Positions 34,483 to 42,661 are shown, counted from the first letter of the stretch. The stretch: DNA of 43,664 nt from an uncultured Tenacibaculum sp. (GCA_937922085.1 CAKZVD010000083.1:1-43664); one strand, 5' to 3'. Notes: generated by a model from the letters alone, not told the origin. Made by a program: numbers and translations.

Positions 34483-35216
34483 TGAAGTATGTTATTATAG
34501 AAGATGATCAAAATACTGTAAAGATTATTGCTAACATTATTTCAGAAAACTTTTCTGAAATAAGTTTTAAAGGAAATGCTTCTTCTATTAGTAATGGAAT
34601 TCAATTGATAAAAAACACAAATCCAGATGTTATTTTTTTAGATGTGAATTTGGATGATGGCGAAGGTTTTGAAATCCTTAAATCATTTCCTAGTCCTAAT
34701 TTTAAAATCATTTTTATAACTTCATATAGTAAATATGCTATTGAAGCTTTTAAGTTTAGTGCTTTAGATTTTGTTTTAAAACCTTTTACCCCAACAGAAA
34801 TAATAAACGCAATTCGTAAAGTAATCAAGGAAAACAGTAATACTAACTATCTTGAAAAAATTAGTACGCTATATCATAACCATATTTCGAATAACAAAAA
34901 AATCATTTTATCTAACTCAGAAAACATACATGTAGTTACTATTGATGACATTATTTATGCAGAATCTGACAATAGTTACACCACTATTTTTACAAAAAAT
35001 GGAGAAAAAATATTGGTTTCTAAATCTTTAAAGTCTTTTGAAGAAAAATTAACTCCGTATCTTTTTTTTAGAATACATCAAAAATTCTTAATCAACTTAA
35101 AATGTATAAAACGTTATCATAAAAAAAATGATGAAATAATACTTTTAAATAATATTACACTTGCTGTTTCTAAAGGTAAAAAAGAATCTTTAATCCATTT
35201 TCTAAAAAGTCTTTAG
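34482..35216 (+). CDS. LytTR family response regulator
   Basis: 244 aa. Receiver domain (about 1-120) with acidic pocket EDD (7-9), phospho-acceptor Asp54 (VIFLDVNLDDGEGFE), Thr/Ser near 79 (IIFITSYSKYAIEAF) and Lys near 102 (VLKPFT). The C-terminal LytTR DNA-binding domain (about 140-244) has IHVVTIDDIIYAESDNSYTTIFT and the typical SLKSFEEKLTPYLFFRIHQKFLINLKCIKRYHKK. LytTR proteins bind pairs of direct repeats two helical turns apart. Three such boxes start 7 nt after its stop codon, before the next gene. Confidence 0.94.
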   Translation: MKYVIIEDDQNTVKIIANIISENFSEISFKGNASSISNGIQLIKNTNPDVIFLDVNLDDGEGFEILKSFPSPNFKIIFITSYSKYAIEAFKFSALDFVLKPFTPTEIINAIRKVIKENSNTNYLEKISTLYHNHISNNKKIILSNSENIHVVTIDDIIYAESDNSYTTIFTKNGEKILVSKSLKSFEEKLTPYLFFRIHQKFLINLKCIKRYHKKNDEIILLNNITLAVSKGKKESLIHFLKSL

Positions 35217-35222
35217 GCTATT

Positions 35223-35269
35223 TTCAAAAAAAAAGTGGGTAAATTCAAAAGTTACACTTCCAAATTCAA
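35223..35269 (+). promoter_or_regulatory. Three 21-bp-phased TTCAA boxes (candidate LytTR site)
   Basis: TTCAA occurs at 35223, 35244 and 35265, exactly 21 bp apart; the last two have the fuller form AATTCAA. Two-turn direct repeats fit LytTR binding. The site precedes the lipoprotein gene at 35324. The same box, with the same 21-bp spacing, lies upstream of both Cys-rich peptide genes at 42.1 and 42.5 kb. Confidence 0.65.
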
Positions 35270-35323
35270 TAATTAACCAACATTAACTTATTTTCTAGCT
35301 TAAATTAGTGTAAAAAACACCAA

Positions 35324-35938
35324 ATGAACACTAAATTATTATCTATTATTGCTTGTTTAGCATTGCTATACTCTTGTGGAAACTCTAAAGAAAAATCAGA
35401 TTTAAATAAAGCTATTGATGGCTTTTCTAATTTAAAGAAAATAGCCGATGAAGCAGAAAAAATGGAAGAAGAAACTGATAAATTATTAAAAACACCTCTT
35501 ATTTCTAAAGAGCTTTTAAAAAATTTATTTCCAGAATCTTTAATCGATTTAAGAAGAACCGAATTTTCTATTGGGAATGCTATTTTTCCTGATTTAGCTA
35601 CTGCTGATGCTACTTATAAGAATGAAAACGAAAGAATAAAGGTAACCATATTGGATGGTGCAGGAGAAACAGGAAGTGCTCTAATAAATATGCAAAAATT
35701 AAATATGGCTGTAGATTTTGAAAAAGAAAATGATAGAGGTGGATATAGTAAATCCATTAACATTAATGGATTAAAAGCTATTGAAGAAGTTATGAAAGAC
35801 AATTATGGAAATATTGAATTTACAGAATTAAAAACGATTGTTAATAATCGTTTTCTAATTACACTTGAAGGCAAAAATGTTTCTATAAAAAAATTAAAAG
35901 AGATTTTTAGTACACTTAAAGTAAACACATTAAAATAA
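35324..35938 (+). CDS. Lipoprotein of unknown function, 204 aa
   Basis: Lipoprotein signal MNTKLLSIIACLALLYSCGN with lipobox Cys at residue 18. A short helical, acidic linker (IADEAEKMEEETDKLL, about 38-53) is followed by a domain with beta/alpha segments: LFPESLIDLRRTEFSIGNAIFPDLATADATYKNENERIKVTILDGAGETGSALINMQ (about 65-121) and a C-terminal FTELKTIVNNRFLITLEGKNVSIKKLKEIFSTL. No family recognised. First gene after the lytTR regulator, 107 nt away, with phased TTCAA boxes in between; probably a direct target of the two-component system. Confidence 0.8.
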   Translation: MNTKLLSIIACLALLYSCGNSKEKSDLNKAIDGFSNLKKIADEAEKMEEETDKLLKTPLISKELLKNLFPESLIDLRRTEFSIGNAIFPDLATADATYKNENERIKVTILDGAGETGSALINMQKLNMAVDFEKENDRGGYSKSININGLKAIEEVMKDNYGNIEFTELKTIVNNRFLITLEGKNVSIKKLKEIFSTLKVNTLK

Positions 35939-35981
35939 AAATTGCACGTACTTAAATTTACCTTATTTAAAACTAGAAATA

Positions 35982-37229
35982 ATGAAATTACAAAAAAAAT
36001 TATATCTCTTATTAATTCTGTCTCTATTTTTTAGTCCTACTATAGAAGCTCAGTTCTGGAAAAAATTGAAGAAGAAAGCTGAAGATGCTGTTATTAAAAA
36101 AGCAGATAAAAAAATGGATGATGTTTTAAATAAGAAAAAGAAAAAAACCTCTAATCCTGACAAACAAACTAAGAGAACTACAAAACCTTCAAATGAAAAT
36201 AAAAAGGTTAAAACAATTACTAACAGTTCCACTTCCAAAAAGAAGAATTCATCTGAAGAATTATATAGAACTTTTAAATTTATACCTGGAGAGAAAGTTA
36301 TTTTTTACGATGACTTAAAGTATGAGGAAATAGGTGAATTTCCTTCTAAATGGGATTTATTAAGAGGCGGTGTTGAAGTTGCTAAATTAGGAGAAAAAAA
36401 AATAATACTCTTTACAAGTGATGATTATAATCGTATTACGCCACTTTTTAATAGTAAAAACTATCTTTCAGATGAATTTACTATAGAGTTTGACGTATAC
36501 GTAAATGATTTTTCTAAAAGTAATCACTATGATAAATATAATATTTCATTTAGAAATGAAAGTTTTTACATTGGTATGAGTGAAATTGAAATTTACATTG
36601 AGAATACAGGAATATCAGGAAGGGTTCGTGAAGGTAATAACACTAATTTTAAATTCGAAGAAGTTCCATTAGGAACTACAAATACTTGGCACCATATTTC
36701 TATATCTTACTATAAGAAAAAATTAAAAATATATTATGATGGTTATCGTATTTCTAACCTCCCTAATTTTAAAATTCCTATTGAAAAATTTGCAATTCAA
36801 TTAAATACTGTAGGTAAAAAACAAAAATCTGCTATAAAAAACATACGTATCGCACATGGTGGTGGACAAATGTATAAACGTATTATAGCGGATGGTAAAT
36901 ATGTAACTAATGGAATTTTATTTGCCTCTGGTAAATCTATTATTCAACCACAGTCTATGGGCATAATCAATAAAATTGTTTCAGTGATGAATGAAAAATC
37001 TGATTGGAATTTTGAAATTATTGGCCACACAGATTCTGATGGAGACAATACTACCAACTTAAAACTTTCTAAAGAACGAGCAGAAGCTGTTAAAAATGCT
37101 ATTGTAGAAAAAGGCATAAAAGCCGAAAGATTATCAACTAATGGTAAAGGAGAAAGTGAACCTTTAAACAGTAATAGTAACGCTTTAGAAAAAGCAAATA
37201 ATAGACGTGTTGCTTTTATTAAAAAATAA
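35982..37229 (+). CDS. OmpA-family outer-membrane/peptidoglycan-binding protein
   Basis: 415 aa. Signal peptide ending EAQ (residue 24), a very basic Lys-rich segment (about 27-92, FWKKLKKKAEDAVIKKADKK and poly-Lys runs), a concanavalin/LamG-like beta-sandwich region (about 105-290, e.g. EFTIEFDVYVNDF, TWHHISISYYKKKLKIYYDGYRI) and a C-terminal OmpA domain (about 305-415) with IIGHTDSDGDNTTNLKLSKERAEAVKNAI and NRRVAFIKK. The OmpA domain binds peptidoglycan. Follows the 204-aa lipoprotein by 43 nt and likely shares its transcript. Confidence 0.9.
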   Translation: MKLQKKLYLLLILSLFFSPTIEAQFWKKLKKKAEDAVIKKADKKMDDVLNKKKKKTSNPDKQTKRTTKPSNENKKVKTITNSSTSKKKNSSEELYRTFKFIPGEKVIFYDDLKYEEIGEFPSKWDLLRGGVEVAKLGEKKIILFTSDDYNRITPLFNSKNYLSDEFTIEFDVYVNDFSKSNHYDKYNISFRNESFYIGMSEIEIYIENTGISGRVREGNNTNFKFEEVPLGTTNTWHHISISYYKKKLKIYYDGYRISNLPNFKIPIEKFAIQLNTVGKKQKSAIKNIRIAHGGGQMYKRIIADGKYVTNGILFASGKSIIQPQSMGIINKIVSVMNEKSDWNFEIIGHTDSDGDNTTNLKLSKERAEAVKNAIVEKGIKAERLSTNGKGESEPLNSNSNALEKANNRRVAFIKK

Positions 37230-37662
37230 ATATTATATAATTCTTTTTTTGTTAGTAGTTTGCTATTCTTGTAAAACACTAACAAAAAAGAATTATTATT
37301 CGCATTTTAATGAATGTAAATTAATTTCTGTAAAACGGTTTCATGAATTAGAAAAACTAACAGATAGTTGATACAACATTAAAGGCTACATTCAAAAAAT
37401 AAGAGCATGCTATTGTCCTCCTAGAGTTTTATGTAAACCTTGTATACCAGATGCAATTTTTATTACAGACTCTAAGAAAACATTTGATTACAAAAATGCT
37501 ATAGAACTTTATATTAAATCAGGGGATACTGAACAATTTAAAGAAGGTGATTATGGAATATTCTCTTTTATACCTTTAAAAACAAATATGTATTATAATA
37601 CGTCTAATAAATTTAAAGGTTATCATTTTAGACTTATTGGTTATACTAAAAATATTAATTAA
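37210..37662 (+). pseudogene. Lipoprotein gene interrupted by an in-frame TGA
   Basis: One frame encodes a lipoprotein-like start (hydrophobic run LFLLVVCYSC then KTLTKKNYYSHFNECKL) for 53 codons from a TTG at 37210, or 54 from a GTG at 37207. A TGA follows at 37369-37371, and then 96 more coding codons to TAA at 37660-37662. After the TGA the protein continues YNIKGYIQKI, then RACYCPPRVLCKPCIPDAIF, then EGDYGIFSFIPLK, ending YHFRLIGYTKNIN. A single base change (TGG to TGA, giving DSWYNIKG) would explain it, or an assembly error. The start overlaps the end of the OmpA gene. Family not recognised. Confidence 0.6.
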
Positions 37663-37697
37663 AAAAGATAGTAATAGAAATAAGAGAGCATAAAAAA

Positions 37698-37718
37698 AAC
37701 ACCATCAATGATGGTGTT
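37698..37718. terminator. Bidirectional terminator
   Basis: Arms AACACCATC / GATGGTGTT around AAT, with a T-rich run on the plus side (TTTTCTATTTTA) and eight A on the left, which gives a T run on the minus strand. It separates the plus-strand lytTR/OmpA unit from the convergent coiled-coil gene at 37752. Confidence 0.85.
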
Positions 37719-37751
37719 TTCTATTTTATATTCTATTATAAATTTAAATCC

Positions 37752-38621
37752 TTAAGAAGGGTTGTTTAATTTATAAATAGCATTCTTCTTTTCTTGAATT
37801 TCAGCTTTAATTTTATCTAATCTTTTCTGAATTTTAGCAACAATAGATTGTTTTCTAGTAATTGATTTTTGCGTTGAGTTTGAGTCAGCTTTAACCTCAT
37901 CTAATTTAGTTTGCGCTCTTTTCAATCCTTCTTCACCACTAATTAAGATTTCTTCATTAACAATAATATCATCTTCTAACTCATTAATTTTCTCTCTATT
38001 TTCTGCTATTTTTTTATTTCTAATAGCTTCTTTTTGCTTGTCAATTTTTTCTTTTTCAACTTTTATCTCATTATCTAGCTGATTTAATTTTTCAGCTTCT
38101 TTTAACAATTCTTCTTGTTCTTTAAGATATTTAGCTTCTCTTTCTTTTCTTTCTCTATCTAACTTCTCTCTTGCTTTCTTTAATCTTTCTTGACGCTCAG
38201 CTAATTCTTCTTCATTATTAACAAACGAAGTTTTTTCTTCTTTTGTTTCACTTTCAGTTTTAACTACAGTTTTAGTCTCACTTTCAGCTTCTTCATCGTT
38301 TAATTTTTCTTGAAGTTTAACTAATTTCTTTTTTTGTTTCTTTATTTCTTTATCTAAAGTTGCCAATCTAGCTTCTACGTTACGAAAAATCTTACGTTTT
38401 CTTTCTATTTCTTTTCTCGTATTCTTCTTCTCTCCTGCCTTTTTTTCAAATCTTTTTTTAATTCTTTCTAAACCTTCCACTCCACTAACTAACATTTCTT
38501 CATTAGCGCGAATCTCTTCTTCTAAATTATTTATTTCTTTTTTAGTTTCTTGAGCTGCAGCTTCATATGTATTTACAAAACATAAAAAAATTACAGGAAT
38601 AATAAACTTTAAAATTTTCAT
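37752..38621 (-). CDS. Exported coiled-coil protein with internal duplication, 289 aa
   Basis: Signal peptide (MKILKFIIPVIFLCFVNTYEAAAQ), then an entirely charged helical protein. Residues 30-99 and 212-281 are two copies of one ~70-residue unit: INNLEEEIRANEEMLVSGVEGLERI against INELEDDIIVNEEILISGEEGLKRA, both continuing with RKxxxxxVxARLxxLDKEI-like heptads. Between them is a Glu/Lys-rich linker (about 105-205, e.g. EEELAERQERLKKAREKL). No catalytic motif. Likely a periplasmic or surface structural/spacer protein; partner unknown. Confidence 0.8.
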   Translation of the reverse strand: MKILKFIIPVIFLCFVNTYEAAAQETKKEINNLEEEIRANEEMLVSGVEGLERIKKRFEKKAGEKKNTRKEIERKRKIFRNVEARLATLDKEIKKQKKKLVKLQEKLNDEEAESETKTVVKTESETKEEKTSFVNNEEELAERQERLKKAREKLDRERKEREAKYLKEQEELLKEAEKLNQLDNEIKVEKEKIDKQKEAIRNKKIAENREKINELEDDIIVNEEILISGEEGLKRAQTKLDEVKADSNSTQKSITRKQSIVAKIQKRLDKIKAEIQEKKNAIYKLNNPS

Positions 38622-39078
38622 TCTATTAAATTTAATTTAAATAACATTTACTTGAGATGTGACCCATATTTATATTTTAAGTCACTTATTTTTGTACTCA
38701 ACTTTTACGGGCACAAATGAAATAATATTTTTTTACATTTCCTAATTATTTCAGCAGCAAAAACACAACCAATAATCTGTACCTCAAAAACTTAATTATT
38801 TAACAAAAAGATCATTGATTTTATAATTAAGTAGCTTTAAAACCCAAAAAAAAAGATTAAACTACAACTAGTTTTATACATCATATAATTTCACTCCTTG
38901 TTGTTCTTTTTTATGTTAAAAAAAGCATTAATATGTTAATATTTTAAAAAACAAGGTCTTCTTATTTTAAATTTCAAATGTTTTTACAAAGTAAGTATGA
39001 GTTGAAGTACTAAAATAATTGTAAAAATACTTTCTAATTTTTACATTTGCTTTCTTTTAAATATAATTACAGTAAGAA
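38622..39078. other. 457-bp intergenic region
   Basis: AT-rich gap between the divergent coiled-coil gene (minus) and yebC (plus). Apart from the yebC promoter at 39019-39049 I see no ORF above about 10 codons, no strong hairpin and no repeat. The length is unusual for this compact segment. Confidence 0.6.
39019..39049 (+). promoter_or_regulatory. yebC promoter (TTG-N20-TACATTTG)
   Basis: TTG at 39019-39021, 20-nt spacer, TACATTTG at 39042-39049 (exact TAnnTTTG match). Start codon follows 29 nt later. The best-formed promoter in the window. Confidence 0.75.
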
Positions 39079-39795
39079 ATGGGTAGAGCATTTGAATTTA
39101 GGAAAGCAAGAAAAATGAAACGATGGTCTGCAATGGCTAAAACTTTTACCAGAATAGGTAAAGACATTGTAATGGCTGTAAAAGAAGGTGGACCTAATCC
39201 CGAAACAAATTCTCGTTTACGTGCAGTTATTCAAAATGCGAAAGCTGCTAACATGCCTAAAGACAACATTGAAAGAGCTATAAAGAAAGCTTCTGACAAA
39301 GATACTGCAAACTATAAAGAAACTCTTTTTGAAGGATATGCTCCTCATGGTATTGCTATTGTTGTAGAAACTGCTACTGATAATAATAATAGAACGGTTG
39401 CTAATGTTAGAGCTGCTTTTAATAAGTGTAATGGAAATTTAGGAACTTCAGGTTCTGTAGTTTTTATGTTCGATCATGTTTGTAATTTTAGAATTAGTGA
39501 AGAATCTTTAAAAATGGATTTAGAAGAATTCGAATTAGAAATGATTGAATTTGAAGTTGAAGAGGTTTTTAAAGATGAAGATGGTGTTTTAATTTATGCT
39601 CCTTTTGAACAAAATGGATCTATTCAAAAATACTTAGAAGATAATACTATTGAAATTTTATCTTCAGAGTTTGAAAGAATTCCTACAACTACAGCAAAAT
39701 TGAATGAAGAACAACAAGCTGATGTTGAAAAGTTATTAGAACGCTTAGAGGAAGAAGACGATGTAAATAACGTGTACCATTCTATGGAAATGTAA
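39079..39795 (+). CDS. yebC: YebC/PmpR family protein
   Basis: 238 aa, normal for the family. The N-terminal domain (about 1-75) has MGRAFEFRKARKMKRWSAMAKTFTRIGKDI and NSRLRAVIQNAKAANMPKDNIERAIKKA. Domain 2 has YKETLFEGYAPHGIAIVVETATDNNNRTVANVRAAFNKCNGNLGTSGSVVFMFDH. The C-terminal part is acidic (ERLEEEDDVNNVYHSMEM). YebC proteins were described as transcription regulators; recent work links them to ribosome function at proline-rich stretches. Single-gene unit with its own promoter and terminator. Confidence 0.96.
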   Translation: MGRAFEFRKARKMKRWSAMAKTFTRIGKDIVMAVKEGGPNPETNSRLRAVIQNAKAANMPKDNIERAIKKASDKDTANYKETLFEGYAPHGIAIVVETATDNNNRTVANVRAAFNKCNGNLGTSGSVVFMFDHVCNFRISEESLKMDLEEFELEMIEFEVEEVFKDEDGVLIYAPFEQNGSIQKYLEDNTIEILSSEFERIPTTTAKLNEEQQADVEKLLERLEEEDDVNNVYHSMEM

Positions 39796-39830
39796 TAACA
39801 ATAAATTTTAAAATAAAAACAAATAAAAAA

Positions 39831-39856
39831 AACACCGCTTTCGCGGTGTTTTTTTT
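39831..39856. terminator. Strong terminator after yebC, likely bidirectional
   Basis: AACACCGC / GCGGTGTT stem with TTTC loop, followed by T8 and ATTT on the plus strand and preceded by a run of A, so it could also stop minus-strand transcription from the VWA gene at 40041. Confidence 0.9.
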
Positions 39857-40040
39857 ATTTGTAAAATTGATGACCTAATCAATTTTACAATCCCCAAAAC
39901 AATCCTCATCATCATCATTCTATCATCTAAAAACTAATGTAATTCTGCTATATAACAACTTTTAATTTATAATAAATTTACATCCTAATTACTTATAATA
40001 AAACCACTATTGAGTAAACACTCCTTTTGGTTGAGTAAAC

Positions 40041-41843
40041 TTATTCTATTGTATTTTTATATGTTTTCACCAATCTTACAAACTCACCTCTATATCCTTC
40101 ATCATCATTTCCTTTTCCTTTACTTGCTAACGTTATTACTTTTTTAAGAGTAGTATCATTTTTGTATTTTGAATTTCTCAAATGCATTCCAAACATTACA
40201 ACCGCAGATGTAAAATTCATATCTTTAGATCCTTTAGAAACTATGTCGTTCACTACTTTTATAATTTCTTTACTTTTATTTTTATTAGGTTTTTTATATC
40301 TAAACTTAACAGTTAATAATTCTTCTGAATATGAATCTGATGATACACTCTTTGTATATTTTAAATTAGGTATTTGTTTTAAAAATTTGCTTTCTATACC
40401 TACAGGAATAATTTCATATAAAGCCGTAACATTATGTCCACTTCCTAGTTCTCCTGCATCTTTAGTATCATCTATAAAGTCTTCATCTTCTAACAACCTA
40501 TTTTCATATCCTATTAAACGATATGCTTGTACTTTTTTAGGATTAAATTCAACTTGAATTTTCACATCTTTAGCAATGGTATGTAATGTGCCTCCAAATT
40601 CTTTCCCAAAAACTTTTTGAGCTTCTTGCATAGTATCTATATATGCATGATTCCCATTTCCTTTATCAGCAAGTGTTTCTAACTTATCATCTTGATAATT
40701 TCCATAACCAAACCCTAATACTGATAAATACACTCCAGATTTTCTTTTCTCTTCTATTAATTCCTCCATATCCTTATTAGAACTTCTTCCTACATTAAAA
40801 TCTCCATCTGTAGCTAAAATCACTCTATTGTTTCCTTTTCTTTTGAAGTTTTTTTCAGCTAATTGATATGCTAATTCTATTCCTTCTCCACCTGCTGTAG
40901 AACCTCCTGCTTGTAGATTTTCTAACGCTGTAATAATCTCTTCTTTTTTATTGCCAGATGTTGGCTCTAAAACAACACCAGCTGCTCCTGCATATACCAC
41001 AATTGAAACTCTATCTTTTTCTCTTAGTTGATTTACTAATAATTTAAACGCTTTTTTTAATAAATCTAATTTATTTTCTGAATCCATAGAACCCGAAACA
41101 TCTATTAAAAATGTAAGATTTGATGCTGGTAAATTTTCTTGTTGTATCTCTTTACCTTGTAATCCAATTTTAACCAGGGTAGTTTCTTTATTCCAAGGTG
41201 TTTTAATTACTTCTGTATGAATTGAAAATGGATGTTTACCTTTTGGTTGTGGGTATTCATAATCGAAATAATTAACCATTTCTTCTATTTTAACAGCATC
41301 AGTTTCTATTTCTGTTCCGTTATTAATCATTCTTCTAATATTACTATAAGAAGCCTTATCTACATCTATAGAAAAAGTAGATAGTGGGTTATTTCCTACT
41401 CTTTTAAATGTGTTTTCATTTATTTTTGAATAAGACTCTCTACTCTCTTCTTTACTATATCTACCTCTATTATAACTCACTTTAGCTAATGAACTAGTAG
41501 TTATTCGTTTTCTTGTTGAAACTCCATGCCCCATGATAACGATTTCTTCTAATACTGCTGCATCTTCTTTCATCAACACATTAATAACAGAAGATTCACC
41601 TACTATTTTTTCTACTTTTTTCATACCTATAAATGAAAAAACTAACACATTTCCTACAGCAGCTTTTATTTGATACTTTCCATCAAAATCGGTTTCCGTT
41701 CCTTTATTATTACCTTTTACAAAAATTGATACTCCTGGTAAAGCTCCAGATGTATCTGAAACCACTCCTGAAATTAATTTTTCTTGTGCTTGTAATAATG
41801 ATATACCACAAATTAATACTAGGTAAAAGAGTTTTCTTAACAT
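40041..41843 (-). CDS. VWA-domain protein with CarboxypepD_reg-like N-terminus (YfbK-like)
   Basis: 600 aa. Signal peptide (MLRKLFYLVLICGISLLQAQ). A CarboxypepD_reg-like beta domain (about 24-95: SGVVSDTSGALPGVSIFVKG, TETDFDGKYQIKAAVGNVLVFSFIGMKK) is followed by LEEIVIMGHGV, as in SusC/TonB-dependent receptors. A linker leads to a Ca/Mg-binding VWA domain (about 240-410) with a full MIDAS: DVSGS (Asp248, Ser250, Ser252), Thr316 region and ATDGDFN (Asp346). The C-terminus (about 430-600) matches the DUF3520-type end of YfbK proteins. The receptor's beta barrel is absent, so this is a surface/periplasmic adhesion-type protein reusing the receptor's front end. Divergent from the Cys-rich peptide genes. 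Confidence 0.9.
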   Translation of the reverse strand: MLRKLFYLVLICGISLLQAQEKLISGVVSDTSGALPGVSIFVKGNNKGTETDFDGKYQIKAAVGNVLVFSFIGMKKVEKIVGESSVINVLMKEDAAVLEEIVIMGHGVSTRKRITTSSLAKVSYNRGRYSKEESRESYSKINENTFKRVGNNPLSTFSIDVDKASYSNIRRMINNGTEIETDAVKIEEMVNYFDYEYPQPKGKHPFSIHTEVIKTPWNKETTLVKIGLQGKEIQQENLPASNLTFLIDVSGSMDSENKLDLLKKAFKLLVNQLREKDRVSIVVYAGAAGVVLEPTSGNKKEEIITALENLQAGGSTAGGEGIELAYQLAEKNFKRKGNNRVILATDGDFNVGRSSNKDMEELIEEKRKSGVYLSVLGFGYGNYQDDKLETLADKGNGNHAYIDTMQEAQKVFGKEFGGTLHTIAKDVKIQVEFNPKKVQAYRLIGYENRLLEDEDFIDDTKDAGELGSGHNVTALYEIIPVGIESKFLKQIPNLKYTKSVSSDSYSEELLTVKFRYKKPNKNKSKEIIKVVNDIVSKGSKDMNFTSAVVMFGMHLRNSKYKNDTTLKKVITLASKGKGNDDEGYRGEFVRLVKTYKNTIE

Positions 41844-42001
41844 GCTTTTGATTTTAGATTTTAAATAAAACTATTAGTAAATGCTTTCACATAAAAACGA
41901 GAATGAGTTAATGATATCTTTTACTTAGGTAACTGGAAGAAATAATGAGTTATCCTTTTTTTACAACTTCAAAATCACATATAATAACTTTCTGAAATTT
42001 A

Positions 42002-42029
42002 AATTCAAGAAAAGTTACTTAAAATTCAA
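42002..42029 (+). promoter_or_regulatory. Two 21-bp-phased AATTCAA boxes upstream of peptide 1
   Basis: AATTCAAGAAAA at 42002 and AATTCAAAAAG at 42023 are exactly 21 bp apart, about 80-100 nt before the peptide-1 start. They match the boxes at 35223-35269 and 42390-42417. Candidate LytTR-regulator site. Confidence 0.6.
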
Positions 42030-42103
42030 AAAGCATATTCTTTAGTTTTTTTCACACTCATTATTTAACTATCTTAACAAACTATTAACCAATATTTTAA
42101 ATC

Positions 42104-42271
42104 ATGTTAAAAAACATTTCAAGTTTAGGAAAACCTTTAAACAAAGAAGAACAAAAATCAATTCTAGGAAATGGTCGTTTTGTAGTGTATTGTAGACGTC
42201 GTTCTGACTGTGCTACACGTTTTGAACCTTTTGCATGGTATTGCATAAATAATCGTTGTATACCAGCCTAA
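42104..42271 (+). CDS. Cys-rich GG-leader peptide 1 (bacteriocin-like precursor), 55 aa
   Basis: Encodes MLKNISSLGKPLNKEEQKS then ILGNG, a double-glycine-type leader of the kind found on flavobacterial bacteriocin-like/natural-product precursors (MLKNI..LGK.LNK.EQKSI.GG). Here the usual GG is GNG (residues 22-24). The core (about 25-55) has four cysteines in the pattern C-x5-C-x10-C-x4-C with AWYC before the third Cys. A paralogue lies 224 bp downstream with the same leader and Cys pattern. It has its own terminator. No peptidase/ABC exporter is in this window, so processing machinery must be elsewhere. Likely a secreted disulphide peptide; antimicrobial or signalling role is inferred. Confidence 0.82.
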   Translation: MLKNISSLGKPLNKEEQKSILGNGRFVVYCRRRSDCATRFEPFAWYCINNRCIPA

Positions 42272-42296
42272 TACTTTAAAGAAAAAACATTGAACT

Positions 42297-42323
42297 AAAA
42301 CTACTCTAACGAGTAGTTTTTTT
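42297..42323 (+). terminator. Terminator after peptide 1
   Basis: AAAACTACTC / GAGTAGTTTT stem around TAAC, then a T run. Lies 25 nt past the peptide-1 stop, so each peptide gene appears to be its own transcription unit. Confidence 0.88.
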
Positions 42324-42389
42324 ATTTTTTATAAAAAATAAATCACATAAATTCTCTTTTTAACCTCTAACTAAATAGAGTATGTTGTA

Positions 42390-42417
42390 AACTCAAAAAA
42401 AACTGCTTCAAATTCAA
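42390..42417 (+). promoter_or_regulatory. Two 21-bp-phased AAYTCAA boxes upstream of peptide 2
   Basis: AACTCAAAAAAAA at 42390 and AATTCAAGAAAA at 42411, exactly 21 bp apart, with an extra TTCAA at 42407. Equivalent in form and position to the pair before peptide 1. Confidence 0.55.
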
Positions 42418-42495
42418 GAAAACAATTTTCTCTCTTATTATTAGAAATATTAATTAATTATCTTAAAGAAATTATTAACCAAATATTTTAAAATC

Positions 42496-42657
42496 ATGTT
42501 AAAAAACATTTTAAATTTAGGAGAAGTATTAAGCAAAAAAACGCAAAAATCTATTAATGGAGGCTTCAGAGGTGTCTATTGCACAAGCAACTTTGATTGT
42601 GGTGACGAATATGATTATGCTTGGTATTGTGTAAGAAATTACTGTATGGAAGCCTAA
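42496..42657 (+). CDS. Cys-rich GG-leader peptide 2 (bacteriocin-like precursor), 53 aa
   Basis: Leader MLKNILNLGEVLSKKTQKSI then NGG, a canonical GG cleavage site (residues 22-23). The core (about 24-53) carries four cysteines, C-x5-C-x9-C-x4-C, with AWYC before the third Cys, as in peptide 1; the rest of the core has diverged (acidic GDEYDY here, basic/aromatic ATRFEPF in peptide 1). The leader and the 30 nt upstream are nearly identical between the two genes (ATTAACCAA then ATATTTTAAA before ATGTTAAAAAACATT), so they arose by tandem duplication while the mature peptides diversified. It has its own terminator. Confidence 0.83.
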   Translation: MLKNILNLGEVLSKKTQKSINGGFRGVYCTSNFDCGDEYDYAWYCVRNYCMEA

Positions 42658-42661
42658 CAAT

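Noticed and set aside
37369..37371. Selenocysteine codon in the interrupted lipoprotein gene
   Set aside because: No SECIS-like hairpin is evident right after the TGA, selenoproteins of this type are not known, and the context suggests a simple Trp-to-stop change.
38622..39078. A tRNA or small RNA gene in the 457-bp gap
   Set aside because: No cloverleaf, strong hairpin or terminator-like structure was visible; only the yebC promoter is supported.
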